Positions 23,456 to 33,290 are shown, counted from the first letter of the stretch. The stretch: DNA of 64,000 nt from Thiotrichales bacterium (GCA_016745035.1 JADGDE010000001.1:1390721-1454720); one strand, 5' to 3'. Notes: generated from the sequence alone by a model not told the origin. Made by a program: numbers and translations.

Positions 23456-26029
23456 TTATAAGGTGCGTTTAAATTTATAGAAACGTCGGGTGATGCTGTC
23501 TATAGTCGAGTGTCCATTTTCTACTTTCATGAACTTGGGTTTGATGCTGGTTTTTAGGTGGGTTCTAAGGTCGGCATCTTTGGGTAGTTCTAAGCCGTAT
23601 TGTGCGCATTGGTTACGGAACGTCGCTAAATTTATCCATATTTCTGTCTCAGGATTGGAGCAGTGGTTGGCTTGGTGGTAGAGGATTTCACCGCCTTGGT
23701 TTTTCTTGGTATCGACAAATTCAAAGTTTGCCCAGAATAGTTCTACCGTCGGGTGGTTTTCGTTGAGGCTTTGTTGCCGTTGTTTGGCAAGTTCATTGAT
23801 GTAGGTGTGGATTTGTTCCATATCTGTTGGGGTGAGTGGCATCAGCTTATTGAGTGCCAGTGCCATTGAGAGTAGGGCGGCGTGGGTTTCTGCTATGCGG
23901 GTGGTGGTGACTTCGGGCATGGCCGTGATTTGAGTTTCTAAACGTCTGTAGTGTTGTTTGACGGTTTGGAGGATTTGGTGTTCATTTTTGGCGATGTGCA
24001 GCAGGGTACTGGATAGTTGTTCCATCGGTAGGTCGATGAGTTTGTTAAGGGCTATTTTCCCTTTTGGGCTGTGGTGGTCTGCGCCGAAATAGATTCGGGT
24101 TATCCGTGATTGGGTGGCTGAGTCGGCATTTAACGGGGTGTTATGTTCTATAAGGATAGCGGCTCTAAAGGGATTTTTTGTGGTGGTGTTGCTATTGTCT
24201 TTTTGCCCCACTACCCGTCCAAGCCAACCATCGTACATTTCTTTGAGTTCTTCCCATTTAAACTTGGCGCTGTGGCTGCGGGTTTCTTCTTCACCTTCCA
24301 TGAGTACAATGGGCATGTTTGATACTTTGGTGAGTTCTCTTGTGCGACCGGCAAGGCTGGATGTGGTGATATTAAAGCCTTCTTTGTCGGTTTGTCCCAT
24401 GAGTTTCCAGAGAAATTTTATCATTTCGGATTTACCGGTACTGCCTCGGTCATGAAGTTCTAAAAAGGGCAGCTTTACTTTAGCTTGGTGTCTAAGTTGT
24501 TGAGTCATCAGGGTGCTTAGCCACCAGATGAGGACGACTAGCCCCTTGGTTCCAAAGGCTTGACGGTAGTCGTTTAGCCACTGGTATTGTTGTTGACCTT
24601 TGTCTATTTCGACCCGTTCGTCGGTGTAAAGTTTTATGCCGCCATTTTTTAGGGGAAAAAAGTCGTGTTGGTTAAGGTCATAGGTTTTACCTTGTTGTAT
24701 TGCCATGTTTGGGAATATGTAGGCTTGTTGTTCTTTGTGATAGCCGACATAGTTTATTTGTACTACGGTTTTTTGTCCTTTGAAAAACCAGTCTCGGTAC
24801 ATGGTATCTAGGTGGGCATCTGATCCGGTGAATTGTGCGCCCGGTGCTTTTCGTACTAGGGCTTTTTTAAATTCTTTGGCACTGGTAAGGACTTTACCTG
24901 ATAGGGCTATCTTTCTTGGTGGCGCTCCATTGGCGTTGGTGATTTTAAAAAAGTATTCGCCTTCGTCACCATTGTAGGGTTCTTGATAGTAGAGATATTC
25001 GATTTTGCAGATGGCTATGTTTTTGATGCTTTTGGTTTTGTCGTCATCTTGTTTGTATTCGGCGTGGTAAGTTCGGTTGTTGTGATCATAGATAAACCAC
25101 GGGTTGTTTTGGTGTTCATAGATAATCGCGGCTTTTTCTTCTTTGCTTTCGGCGGTCAACAAATCACCATTATATTTGTAGTTGGCATAGTGGTCTTTGT
25201 TGAGTTTGCCTGCACGGTGCAAATCGTCCCAGTCTTGCCCAGCATAGGGTAGCCAGCATTGCCATGTTTCGCCTATTTCTTCTAAGTATTTGATGTGTTT
25301 GGGTATGGCTTTTCGCCCTGCATTATCGTTGTCCATTGCGATTACCCACACAATATTTTTGCCTTTGTGGGTGTTGTAGAAGTCTCTGGGGATGTTGCCA
25401 GAGCTTAGTGCTGATGCGCTTTTGAGTCCGTGGTGTTCTAGGGCGATGCTTTTGAAAATAGCTTCGGTGATGTACACATGGTCTTTGGGGAGGATTTCTT
25501 GGTGTGGCGGTTGCCATACTTTGCCTGTGTATTTGCCTTTGATGCGGTTTTTTTGGTTTTTTTTGCTGCCATCGTCTTGGGTAACTGTGATCGGTTCGAC
25601 AAAGGCTTCATAAACACAGCCTTCACTAACTTGGAATTTAACCGCATAGACGTGTTTATTTGCTTTTGGATTTTTGTAGAGGGTTTGGGTGTACCAGCCT
25701 TTGGTCACTTCGGGTCTAAAGCCGCGTTCGTGTTCTAGGTAGGCATCGGCAATGGCGTTGGGGTTTTCTTTGAGTTTGGGGGCAAATTCTTCGGTGATGC
25801 TTTTATATAGGTGGGGATAAAGGTCTTTAACACTGACGTTTGCACCACATTTATTTTCTCGACTGCAATAGATGTAGTGAGGGCGATCAACTTTTGTCCA
25901 CGCTTCTTTTTTGCCACATTCGGGGCATTTGCCTTGTTGTAGTCGAGTGTTGTCGGTACTGCGCTTAAAACCGTGGTGTTCTATTAGATAGTTGACTATT
26001 TCCGGGGCATTGTCTTGTCTTTGATTCAT
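23456..26029 (-). CDS. Phage primase-helicase (CHC2-type zinc finger, Toprim, ATPase)
   Basis: An 857-aa replication protein. Residues 32-65 are a zinc finger (CPECGKKEAWTKVD then YCSRENKCG). Residues 180-260 are Toprim-like (VYITEAIFKSIALEHHG and the metal motif WVIAMDNDNAGRKA). The C-terminal half is an ATPase/helicase with Walker A LHDRGSTGKSEM near residue 525 and acidic segment VLMEGEEETR. It acts at the phage origin. Its start overlaps the 58-aa gene stop by TAATG. P4 alpha-like architecture, but similarity is by domain only. Confidence 0.85.
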   Translation of the reverse strand: MNQRQDNAPEIVNYLIEHHGFKRSTDNTRLQQGKCPECGKKEAWTKVDRPHYIYCSRENKCGANVSVKDLYPHLYKSITEEFAPKLKENPNAIADAYLEHERGFRPEVTKGWYTQTLYKNPKANKHVYAVKFQVSEGCVYEAFVEPITVTQDDGSKKNQKNRIKGKYTGKVWQPPHQEILPKDHVYITEAIFKSIALEHHGLKSASALSSGNIPRDFYNTHKGKNIVWVIAMDNDNAGRKAIPKHIKYLEEIGETWQCWLPYAGQDWDDLHRAGKLNKDHYANYKYNGDLLTAESKEEKAAIIYEHQNNPWFIYDHNNRTYHAEYKQDDDKTKSIKNIAICKIEYLYYQEPYNGDEGEYFFKITNANGAPPRKIALSGKVLTSAKEFKKALVRKAPGAQFTGSDAHLDTMYRDWFFKGQKTVVQINYVGYHKEQQAYIFPNMAIQQGKTYDLNQHDFFPLKNGGIKLYTDERVEIDKGQQQYQWLNDYRQAFGTKGLVVLIWWLSTLMTQQLRHQAKVKLPFLELHDRGSTGKSEMIKFLWKLMGQTDKEGFNITTSSLAGRTRELTKVSNMPIVLMEGEEETRSHSAKFKWEELKEMYDGWLGRVVGQKDNSNTTTKNPFRAAILIEHNTPLNADSATQSRITRIYFGADHHSPKGKIALNKLIDLPMEQLSSTLLHIAKNEHQILQTVKQHYRRLETQITAMPEVTTTRIAETHAALLSMALALNKLMPLTPTDMEQIHTYINELAKQRQQSLNENHPTVELFWANFEFVDTKKNQGGEILYHQANHCSNPETEIWINLATFRNQCAQYGLELPKDADLRTHLKTSIKPKFMKVENGHSTIDSITRRFYKFKRTL

Positions 26030-26205
26030 TATTTAAAACCCTTGCCGTAAACCGCTTTCATACCCGCATCTAGGAGCATTCGTTGTTCATCACTTAGGTT
26101 CCTGTGTGAATCTATCGCTTTGGTTTTTATTGTTTCTGCTACGTGAATATCAACTCTAAAAGATAGAGTGTGTTTTTCAAGTTTTTTGGGGTTTTGCGCT
26201 TTCAT
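26029..26205 (-). CDS. Small ribbon-helix-helix-like protein upstream of the primase
   Basis: A 58-aa frame with AGGAGA nine bases before ATG 26205. The strand-helix-helix pattern HTLSFRVDIHVAETIKTKA then LSDEQRMLLDAGMKA fits an Arc/CopG-type DNA-binding fold. Its TAA overlaps the primase ATG. It faces the XRE repressor across a 102-base control region and may act as an early regulator (inference). Confidence 0.65.
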   Translation of the reverse strand: MKAQNPKKLEKHTLSFRVDIHVAETIKTKAIDSHRNLSDEQRMLLDAGMKAVYGKGFK

Positions 26206-26235
26206 GATTATCTCCTATACTTTACTCAGGAATGT

Positions 26236-26278
26236 TTGCAATATATACGACGCAAGCATAGTATATAGTAATTATTAC
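26236..26278 (+). promoter_or_regulatory. Repressor promoter with two operator palindromes
   Basis: TTGCAA (26236-26241) and TAGTAT (26259-26264) are 17 bases apart and head the XRE gene. TATATAC (26242-26248) pairs with GTATATA (26261-26267), and GTAAT-T-ATTAC (26268-26278) is a second perfect palindrome. The sites overlap the promoter and lie between the divergent repressor and replication operons, the usual place of the lysis-lysogeny switch. Confidence 0.55.
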
Positions 26279-26307
26279 CAAGTCAATCTTGGTGAGGAGT
26301 CAGAGTT

Positions 26308-26664
26308 ATGTGTTTAAGCCTTCGTATGAAAAAAGTCAGAAACTCTCGGGATTTGTCTTTGGAAAAATTCGGCGAATCATTAGGCATTACTAAAGACACA
26401 GCCTATAACATGGAGTCAGAACGCCAAAAAGTCAGTGGTGATGTTTTGGCGCTCATCGTCAAAGAATTTGATGTGAGTGCCAATTGGTTGTTGACGGGCG
26501 ATGGTGATATGTACGATGGAAAAGTTGTAAAGGGTACGATAGGCGATAAGCGCAAAAAACGGGTTAAATCTCTTGTCGATGATTATTTTAATACCCACTC
26601 TGGTGATGATTTAGTATGGTTTGAGGGACAAATTAAGCGTTGTTTTATTGGATATGAGTGTTAA
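26308..26664 (+). CDS. XRE-family phage repressor
   Basis: A 118-aa protein with an N-terminal helix-turn-helix: LSLEKFGESLGITKDTAYNM and ERQKVSGDVLALIVKEFDVS, ending with the NWLLTGDGDMY motif that is usual for XRE phage repressors of the P2-C/small Cro type. GAGGAG precedes the ATG by eight bases. Divergent from the RHH-primase operon. It likely keeps the prophage silent. Confidence 0.85.
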   Translation: MCLSLRMKKVRNSRDLSLEKFGESLGITKDTAYNMESERQKVSGDVLALIVKEFDVSANWLLTGDGDMYDGKVVKGTIGDKRKKRVKSLVDDYFNTHSGDDLVWFEGQIKRCFIGYEC

Positions 26665-27619
26665 AAAATTAAATAAAAAATGGTGTGTTCAGATTCAGCG
26701 AGCGAACATGCCGCGAGTGCGTCGTAGCTTTAATACGAAATCGGAGGCTTTGGATTTTGAAGCTGATTATATTGAACGGCATACAGTTGATGCGAATTAT
26801 GATGGGCGGCGACTTGCTACATTAATTGATGAATGGTATCGGGCGCATGGGTTTAGTTTGGAAGATGGCAAACGGCGACAAACGGCATTATTGGCTATGG
26901 CTCAGGCGCTTGATAATCCTGTTGCTTCTTTGCTAGATCCAGTTACTTATACCAATTATAGGTTTGAGCGTCGAAAGGTTATTTCTGCTAAAACTTGTAA
27001 TAATGAGTTGGGTTATCTAAATGCTGTGTTTAATAAGCTTAGACAGTTGAAAGTCATTGGTTATGAGTGTCCTACGTGCAGCATTGATGCTTTAAAAATG
27101 CAGGAACCACAGCTTATTTATTTAACTCGTAGTGAGATTAATGTGTTGTTTGATGAAATCCGGGCTAAAACTAAAAACTCATCTTTGGTATGGGTTTATG
27201 AACTTTGTCTTAGAACAGGGGCACGGTGGGGTGAGGCTGAGAAAATCAAACGTTCTCAATTGCATAATTGCTCTATAACTTTTGTGCGTACTAAATCGGG
27301 GAAAACTCGAACTGTACCGCTTGATAAGGCTTTTTTTCAGCAGTTGCTTAGTTTTAGTCGAGGGGCTAATCAACGTGTTTTTTCTAATTGTATTTCGGCA
27401 TTTAGGCGGGCTGTTGAAAGGTCGGATATTGTTTTACCAGCAGGACAAATGACACATATTTGTCGCCATACTTTTGCCAGTTATTTTATGATGAACGGCG
27501 GCAATATTTTAACGCTTAAGCATATTTTGGGGCATTCTGATATTAAGATGACGATGCGTTATGCTCATCTTGCCCCCGATCATCTCAAAGATGCTGTTAA
27601 ATTTGGCCCCTTGTCTTAG
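26654..27619 (+). CDS. Tyrosine-type phage integrase
   Basis: A 321-aa integrase of the P2/HP1 type (an ATG 33 bases upstream is also in frame). The N-terminal arm-binding part MSVKKLNKKWCVQIQR fits P2-like integrases. Catalytic residues: Arg in LRTGARWGEAEKIK, Lys in RTKSGKTRTV, HxxR in HICRHTF, His in LGHSDIK and Tyr in MRYAHL. It overlaps the repressor stop by 11 bases and lies 112 bases from the att site. Confidence 0.92.
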   Translation: MSVKKLNKKWCVQIQRANMPRVRRSFNTKSEALDFEADYIERHTVDANYDGRRLATLIDEWYRAHGFSLEDGKRRQTALLAMAQALDNPVASLLDPVTYTNYRFERRKVISAKTCNNELGYLNAVFNKLRQLKVIGYECPTCSIDALKMQEPQLIYLTRSEINVLFDEIRAKTKNSSLVWVYELCLRTGARWGEAEKIKRSQLHNCSITFVRTKSGKTRTVPLDKAFFQQLLSFSRGANQRVFSNCISAFRRAVERSDIVLPAGQMTHICRHTFASYFMMNGGNILTLKHILGHSDIKMTMRYAHLAPDHLKDAVKFGPLS

Positions 27620-27730
27620 ATTGGCTGTTAATTGGCGGTCGAGATCGTATTTTTTTTCAATTTTGAAATTGTTTGTTTTAAGTAACTAATTGTTTTTATT
27701 GATGGTGTTTGTGTTTTTTATTTGCTATAC

Positions 27731-27759
27731 GGTGGGTTCGATTCCCGCCGCCTCCACCA
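27731..27759 (+). other. Prophage attachment site: 3' end of a tmRNA-like gene
   Basis: GGTGGGTTCGATTCCCGCC (27731-27749) can fold as a T arm with one G-U pair, followed by GCCTCCACCA, the 3' acceptor and CCA of a tmRNA or tRNA. Nothing upstream looks like the rest of such a gene, since 27620-27730 is AT-rich. The end of the integrase gene next to it makes it the right att site; the intact gene should be at the left end of the prophage. GCCTCCACCA fits ssrA better than a tRNA. Confidence 0.7.
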
Positions 27760-28146
27760 CTTTCCTTTTTTTTGGTATTTCACCACATCCCACAAAGCCA
27801 CATTTTACGCGGCTTCATGTAGATTTTCCTACTCCACTTTTGTTGTATATAAAAATTTTTAGAATAATCTACTGAAACTATAGATTTACTGGATGAGCGA
27901 ACTGCACTGCGCTTGCCGCCCATCAATGGAAATACAATCCGACTCCGTTACACTGCGCGGCTGATTTCCATTGTTAGCAACATAATCAACAATTTTTTCA
28001 CTGTTAGCACCGTCGTGAACCTAGGTGGCTTGTCCTGCTTAAATGTCTGGTTTTGGCAAGCCATCGATTTGGGAACAATAGGACATTACATAAATCTGCC
28101 CAGTTCTGCGATAATACGGTTTTTCTCGCAAGCGGTTGAGTAGCTC
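27760..28146. other. Intergenic region between att site and first host gene
   Basis: No supported gene in 387 bases. It begins with T8 (27766-27773), the natural terminator context of the tmRNA-like gene. It contains a hairpin AGCC...GGCT near 27797-27815 and a 10-bp inverted repeat, CAATGGAAAT (27924-27933) and ATTTCCATTG (27964-27973). The upstream promoter of the transporter gene should lie in its right part; no clear -35/-10 pair was seen. Confidence 0.4.
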
Positions 28147-30006
28147 ATGTGGTCTTTATTACAACAACGGCGTTTTTTGCCTTACTTTATCGTCCAATCC
28201 TTGGGCGCACTCAATGACAATGTCTACAAAAATGCCCTGCTGATTTTTCTTGCCTTCCAGTTGAGTGCAGGTGACACTGAGCAAAGTCATTTACTAATCA
28301 ACCTCAGCGCAGCCTTGTTTGTCCTGCCTTTTTTCTTGTTTTCGGCTTTGTTTGGACAAGTCGCAGACAAATATGAAAAAAGCATTTTAATCCAACGGGT
28401 TAAACTCCTAGAAATTAGCATTATGGGTTTAGCTTGTGTCGGTTTTTATTTGCAAAATCCGTGGTTTTTAATGGCAGTTTTGTTTTTGATGGGCACACAA
28501 TCTGCCTTATTTGGTCCTTTGAAATATAGCATCCTACCGCAGCAACTCAATGAACATGAACTCACCGCTGGCAATGGGCTGGTGCAAATGGGCACGTTTA
28601 TCGCCATTATCCTTGGAACACTATTTGGCGGTATTTTAGTCTATTGGGGGATTTTCTCAGTGGCGATAACAGTCTTTGCTCTTGCCATTTTCGGTTACAT
28701 CGCCAGTTTATTTTTACCCCAAACCCCAGCAACCGATGCCACGCTTGATATTGATTGGAACCCGTGGCGACAAACCAAGCAATTATTGCGCTTTACCCGC
28801 GCCCGCCGTAGCGTATTTATGCCCGTTTTAGGCATTGCTTGGTTTTGGTTTTATGGCGCGACCTACTTGACCCAGTTACCAAATTACACCCGCCTCAACT
28901 TGGGCGCGGACGAGACCGTGGTGTCCTTATTATTGACTTTATTTGCCCTTGGGATTGGGCTTGGCTCTTTGCTTTGCGCCAAACTTTCCGGTAAACGGGT
29001 CGAGCCGGGTCTTGTGCCGATTGGTGCGTTTGGGCTTAGCGTCTTTGGCTTGGATTTATTTTTTGCCCGCCCTGACTTATGGCAAGGCGAGACCTTAATC
29101 AATGTGTTTGCCTTTACTAGCACGCTGGGCAACTGGCGCATTATTATCGACATTTTATTACTGGGGATTTTTGGCGGTTTTTATATCGTGCCTTTATATA
29201 CTCTGATGCAGCAGCGCAGTGAGGCCAGCCAACGCGCCCGTATTGTCGCTGGCAGTAATATTATCTCCGCCTTGTTCATGGTCTTATCGGCGTTGTTTGC
29301 GATGCTGTTACTGAGCACCGGATTACAAATCCCGCATTTATTTTTAAGTTTAGCGATTATGAACGCCATGCTGGCATGGTATATCCACAATCTTGCCCCC
29401 GAATTTTTGATGCGCTTTTTGGTCTGGCTGTTGGTGCATACCTTCTACAGCGTCCGCACCAAAGGCTTGGATAACATCCCAGAGAAAGGTGCGGCGGTGC
29501 TGGTGTGTAATCATGTTAGCTTTGTCGATGCCTTGATTATCGCTGCTTTTGTTCATCGCCCAGTACGTTTTGTCATGGATTACCGCATTTTTGCTAATCC
29601 GTGGGCAAATTTTATTTTCCGCACTGCCAAAGCGATTCCGATTGCCTCGCGGCGCGATAATCCCGAATTACTAGATAAGGCCTATGAGCGCATGGCAGAG
29701 ACTTTAGAGAAAGGCGAATTATTGATGATCTTCCCCGAGGGAAAAATTACTTATGACGGTGAGTTAAACCCATTCAAACGCGGGATTGAAAAAATCATCG
29801 AGCGCACGCCTGCCCCCGTGGTTCCGATGGCCTTATCGGGTTTATGGCAAAGTTATTTTAGCCGTAAAGCCGGCAAAGCCATGTATGGGCTACCGAAAAA
29901 GTTTTATTTAGCCATTGGTTTGAGTATTGCCGAGCCTGTGCCAGCCGATAAGGTCTCGGCGGCAAGTTTACAAACACAGGTGCAAGCATTACGCGAGCGA
30001 CCTTAG
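28147..30006 (+). CDS. LplT-type lysophospholipid transporter fused to PlsC acyltransferase
   Basis: A 619-aa fusion. Residues 1-400 are an MFS transporter of LplT type (FIVQSLGALNDNVYKNALLI, then about 12 membrane segments). Residues 430-600 are a PlsC acyltransferase with NHVSFVD near 455 and FPEGK near 528. E. coli splits this as LplT plus Aas; here the AMP-ligase part of Aas is missing. It would flip lysophospholipids inward and reacylate them. First host gene after the prophage. Confidence 0.9.
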   Translation: MWSLLQQRRFLPYFIVQSLGALNDNVYKNALLIFLAFQLSAGDTEQSHLLINLSAALFVLPFFLFSALFGQVADKYEKSILIQRVKLLEISIMGLACVGFYLQNPWFLMAVLFLMGTQSALFGPLKYSILPQQLNEHELTAGNGLVQMGTFIAIILGTLFGGILVYWGIFSVAITVFALAIFGYIASLFLPQTPATDATLDIDWNPWRQTKQLLRFTRARRSVFMPVLGIAWFWFYGATYLTQLPNYTRLNLGADETVVSLLLTLFALGIGLGSLLCAKLSGKRVEPGLVPIGAFGLSVFGLDLFFARPDLWQGETLINVFAFTSTLGNWRIIIDILLLGIFGGFYIVPLYTLMQQRSEASQRARIVAGSNIISALFMVLSALFAMLLLSTGLQIPHLFLSLAIMNAMLAWYIHNLAPEFLMRFLVWLLVHTFYSVRTKGLDNIPEKGAAVLVCNHVSFVDALIIAAFVHRPVRFVMDYRIFANPWANFIFRTAKAIPIASRRDNPELLDKAYERMAETLEKGELLMIFPEGKITYDGELNPFKRGIEKIIERTPAPVVPMALSGLWQSYFSRKAGKAMYGLPKKFYLAIGLSIAEPVPADKVSAASLQTQVQALRERP

Positions 30007-30059
30007 AAGCCAAAAAACCACCATATTAGGATAAAAACTGGCTTAGTGCGTAATATCAG
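30007..30059. mobile_element. MITE copy A (right half, decayed)
   Basis: AAGCCAAAAAACCACCATAT, then AAAAACTGGCTTAGTGCG and TAATATCAG. It matches the right half of the MITE family described at 39705-39833, with one change in the terminal repeat. The left half is absent; the element abuts the stop codon of the transporter gene. Confidence 0.7.
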
Positions 30060-30087
30060 CTCCTAGCACTTAGGAATCAGTTACAAC

Positions 30088-30897
30088 TCAATCTAGGTAG
30101 GCGGCAATTAAGTGTGTTTCCACATCCAGCCAAAAACCTTGTTGCGTCCATAGGTATTGCAAAGCTTTGAGGTGTTGTTGTTGAAAGTCACCTTGTTGTT
30201 CGGGGCTAAGACCGCGTAAATGCCGACGGTTGGCGTTTTGCCATAACACAGCCCACCAGTCCAAATCCCCGGTTAGATGATAGCCAAATTGGCGAGTGAC
30301 CGCACGGGTACGTTTAAATCCGGCTTGTTTGAGCAAATCTTCAACAATGCTGGGGTCTTGATAGGCTTGTTCGCGTTGATAAGTTTCGTCTTGATAATCA
30401 ATACCCCAAGTCGCCAAGTCTTTATAAAATTGTCCTAGCCCCGGCTGCAAGGCTTTCGCGCCAAAAGTAGTAATAACCAGCTTTCCTCCTGGTTTTAGTA
30501 CCCGCTTCCAAGATTCTAAAGCACTTAAAGGGTCGTTTAAAAAAGGTAAGGCGTAACTACAAGTGAGCACATCAAAATAATCTGAGCGAAAATCGAGTTT
30601 TTGCCCATCCATTTGTTGTAAATCAAGGTTATTCAAGCCCGCATGGGTCGCTTTTTCGGCAACTTTTTCCAGCATTTGTTCGCTGGTATCAATCGCTTGC
30701 ACGCGTCCGCCTTGCATGGTTTGAGCCGCACTTAAGGCGACCATGCCCGTGCCCGTGGCCACATCGAGAAAACGACAGTTTTGCAGCGGTGTCAGGGCGT
30801 GTACCAATTGGTCGGCACAAAAGGCGGTATAACGCATGGCGGGATCGTCATAATCACCGCCAATGTGGTTAAACAGATTTTGAATCAGCTTAGACAT
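30088..30897 (-). CDS. Class I SAM-dependent methyltransferase
   Basis: A 269-aa methyltransferase; the start [18 protein letters not shown] at 30897 overlaps the end of hisA. Motif I is [13 protein letters not shown] (about residue 42), then [12 protein letters not shown] and the [20 protein letters not shown] block (motifs II-III), like UbiE/BioC relatives. No specific substrate can be told. It is likely co-transcribed with hisA. Confidence 0.8.
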   Translation of the reverse strand: MSKLIQNLFNHIGGDYDDPAMRYTAFCADQLVHALTPLQNCRFLDVATGTGMVALSAAQTMQGGRVQAIDTSEQMLEKVAEKATHAGLNNLDLQQMDGQKLDFRSDYFDVLTCSYALPFLNDPLSALESWKRVLKPGGKLVITTFGAKALQPGLGQFYKDLATWGIDYQDETYQREQAYQDPSIVEDLLKQAGFKRTRAVTRQFGYHLTGDLDWWAVLWQNANRRHLRGLSPEQQGDFQQQHLKALQYLWTQQGFWLDVETHLIAAYLD

Positions 30898-31624
30898 GTG
30901 CGTCCATATAGGCTTGGGCGGTGGCAAAGTCCAAATCGCCCTCGTATAACGCCCGACCGCTGATAGCGCCGATAATGCCCGGCTCTTTGGCAGCGCATAA
31001 GGCTTCAATATCGGCCATATTGGTGATGCCACCGGAGGCAATCACGGGGATGTTAATCGCAGCGGCAAGGTCGGCGGTGGCTTGTAAATTCAGCCCCTGC
31101 ATCATGCCATCGCGGCTGATGTCGGTATACACAATCGCTGATACGCCATCGCCTTCAAAACGCTTGGCTAAATCTAAAGCATCGACATCCGAGACTTCTG
31201 CCCAGCCATCGGTGGCGACTTTGCCATCTTTCGCATCTAAACCCACAATGATATGTCCGGCAAAGGCTTGACACGCTTCAGCGACAAATTCAGGGCGTTT
31301 GACCGCTTGCGTACCAATAATGGCGAAATCAACGCCGACATCTAAATAAGCTTGAATGGTTTCAAGATCACGAATACCGCCGCCGACTTGAATTTCTAAA
31401 TCAGGGTAAGCGCTGGCAATTTGATTGATGACCTCAGCATTGACAGGACGACCGGCAAACGCGCCGTTTAAGTCAACAATATGCAAACGCTTAGTGCCCG
31501 CATCAATCCAGCGCCCTGCTGTGGTAACGGGACTATCTGAAAATACCGTATCGTCTTCCATACGCCCTTGGCGCAGACGTACACATAAACCATCTTTAAG
31601 GTCGATTGCAGGGATAACGATCAT
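30890..31624 (-). CDS. hisA: Phosphoribosylformimino-5-aminoimidazole carboxamide ribotide isomerase
   Basis: A 244-aa TIM-barrel enzyme of histidine biosynthesis, converting ProFAR to [22 protein letters not shown] with catalytic Asp8, [34 protein letters not shown] and [14 protein letters not shown] (catalytic Asp in this block) are diagnostic. Normally found with hisF and hisH; here those are not next to it (hisH would be upstream, beyond 31624, but DUF3501 is there). Confidence 0.96.
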   Translation of the reverse strand: MIVIPAIDLKDGLCVRLRQGRMEDDTVFSDSPVTTAGRWIDAGTKRLHIVDLNGAFAGRPVNAEVINQIASAYPDLEIQVGGGIRDLETIQAYLDVGVDFAIIGTQAVKRPEFVAEACQAFAGHIIVGLDAKDGKVATDGWAEVSDVDALDLAKRFEGDGVSAIVYTDISRDGMMQGLNLQATADLAAAINIPVIASGGITNMADIEALCAAKEPGIIGAISGRALYEGDLDFATAQAYMDAHV

Positions 31625-31721
31625 AAATTAATAACTCTTTATCTCGAGCAGCGATATAAAAACACTGCCTTAGGCTTAGGGCTGCGCCCACAAAACCTCT
31701 AATTTTACACGATTAGCGCTT

Positions 31722-32309
31722 TTAAAAGTCAATATCTGTGCGTAAGCTGGCTTGAACATTTTCAGGCGCGGGCTTAAGAGAAACATCATAGGCAGGGTGA
31801 TCAATCCCAGCATTGATAGGTGCACCGGCTTTCAGTGCTTCTATATCAGCGGCAGATAATTGAAAACGCATAAAGTGAACCGCTGAGGTTTTATCCGCGG
31901 TGGTGCGCTCTAGGTCTTCGTTAGCAATGGCATAGACCCGCGCCGCATCACCGACTTGCAGCCAGACTTTATCTTCAATACCAACAAGGCGGCTCAAGGC
32001 CTCGCGGCGCTCATCGACATTGGTGTATTCGATCATAAAAGTGGCTTTCCAGTTGTTGCCATCGGGAATCAGGGCATTATAAACACTGAGTTCTTCTTCG
32101 ATTTCAGCGGCTTCAAAAATTTTTTCGATGCGCAACATTTCTTGAATTTGATATTGCATGGTCAGCCGATCTTCAAAATACAAAGCGGCATGATCGCCTA
32201 AAGCTAAACGCCGAACTTGTTTGTGTGCCATGATTTTTGCTCTAAAATCAGCACGTTGTTCTGCATAATTTTCTAAACTGAGTAAGTCCGTACGGGTGAG
32301 TTTTTCCAT
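31722..32309 (-). CDS. DUF3501 family protein
   Basis: A 195-aa protein matching the DUF3501 family from start to end (LTRTDLLSLENYAEQRADFR, LGDHAALYFEDRLTMQYQIQ, IEYTNVDERREALSRLVGIE). In many proteobacteria it lies beside rubrerythrin and a GlpC-like Fe-S protein in an oxidative-stress cluster; those are absent here. Molecular function unknown. Confidence 0.85.
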   Translation of the reverse strand: MEKLTRTDLLSLENYAEQRADFRAKIMAHKQVRRLALGDHAALYFEDRLTMQYQIQEMLRIEKIFEAAEIEEELSVYNALIPDGNNWKATFMIEYTNVDERREALSRLVGIEDKVWLQVGDAARVYAIANEDLERTTADKTSAVHFMRFQLSAADIEALKAGAPINAGIDHPAYDVSLKPAPENVQASLRTDIDF

Positions 32310-32422
32310 GATGTCTTTACCTAATAAAGGAATGTATGCTCGAATTATCTCACAATACTAAAGGATTGCAAGTTAATTTGGAACTATTCTAAAAAGATAT
32401 ATAAGCCATTGTATAATAGTTT

Positions 32423-32794
32423 TTATTGCTTGTTTTTAAGCTTGTCTTTATTTATTAAGACAAAAAAACTCATGCTGGATAACAGTGCAAATGACCAAGT
32501 GGAAAAGACAGACGCTTGTCCCAATGAGTAGGAGGCAAATATCGCACTCAGCAAGCCAGTAGCCCATAAAATTTTATGGTTAAATACGCTTAAATCCGTT
32601 TTGGCAAGTAAGATTAAAAAAGGCGTGATACTGACAATACTACCGAATGATAATGAAGGCACAGCGATTAATTGCGATACCATTGCCATCCATACCTGAT
32701 CTGCTTGTCCTCTAAGTAGCATCCAAATAGGTGTGAACAACACATGCAATAGGGATGGGATAAAAACAGCGCTGTAATCATCCGCTTGCGACAT
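32423..32794 (-). CDS. Small multi-span membrane protein
   Basis: A 123-aa protein with about four membrane segments (residues 8-26, 34-62, 72-92, 96-114) and a basic tail. TGATG-coupled to the tautomerase gene upstream. No recognised family. Confidence 0.6.
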   Translation of the reverse strand: MSQADDYSAVFIPSLLHVLFTPIWMLLRGQADQVWMAMVSQLIAVPSLSFGSIVSITPFLILLAKTDLSVFNHKILWATGLLSAIFASYSLGQASVFSTWSFALLSSMSFFVLINKDKLKNKQ

Positions 32795-33183
32795 CAGACT
32801 TTAACTTGATAACTGAGCATCAACTCATCACCCGGCAAGCCGCGCAGCCCCCAATTCTCCATCGGTGTTTCAAATAAGGTGATTTCAATATCATCATTGG
32901 CGATGCCTGTGTGTTCATGCACATGCGTATAAAGCAGCTTGATTAGCTGTTTTTTCGCTTCGATAGAACGCCCTTGAAACATAGACACTTCAATGATGGT
33001 GTATTGCTGGCTTTTTTCTTCTGGAAAAATAAAACCCTCAGGTTCGAGAGCAATAAAACGCTGAAAACGCTTTTTTTCAGGCATTCCAAAGGCACTCATC
33101 AAGGCTTGGTGGATTGCCTTAGATAAATCTTCGCGATGTTTTTCGAGTGAAGTTCTCAGACCATAAATTTTAACTTGCGGCAT
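32794..33183 (-). CDS. Tautomerase-family protein
   Basis: A 129-aa protein with N-terminal MPQVKIYG: Pro at position 2 after Met removal is the catalytic residue in the 4-oxalocrotonate tautomerase superfamily. The long chain (about 129 aa) and FQRFIALEPEGF segment fit the Tautomerase_2/3 type. It may isomerise unsaturated carboxylates; substrate unknown. Confidence 0.8.
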   Translation of the reverse strand: MPQVKIYGLRTSLEKHREDLSKAIHQALMSAFGMPEKKRFQRFIALEPEGFIFPEEKSQQYTIIEVSMFQGRSIEAKKQLIKLLYTHVHEHTGIANDDIEITLFETPMENWGLRGLPGDELMLSYQVKV

Positions 33184-33290
33184 AACTGTCTCCTGATGGT
33201 GTTTTGTTCAGTATACGACATAGAAATTTTAAAATATTCGCTTGTTGTTTTTTTACGATATTTTGCGCTTTTAGCAGTTTCTTAAATGCT

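Noticed and set aside
23254..23472. Plus-strand open frame of 72 aa in the AT-rich stretch after the primase gene
   Set aside because: Low-complexity Tyr/Ile/Cys sequence from AT-rich DNA, crosses the primase terminator, no ribosome binding site.
25323..25917. Minus-strand frames inside the primase gene
   Set aside because: Arg/Pro/Thr/Lys-rich out-of-frame readings of the primase coding strand; no domain pattern.
1..27759. Reverse transcriptase or template repeat for a retroelement inside the window
   Set aside because: No protein with YxDD and no second near-identical copy of the variable region were found on either strand.
27913..28143. Plus-strand frame of 76 aa before the transporter gene
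   Set aside because: Spans an inverted repeat, no ribosome binding site or family pattern, ends just at the transporter start; probably spurious.
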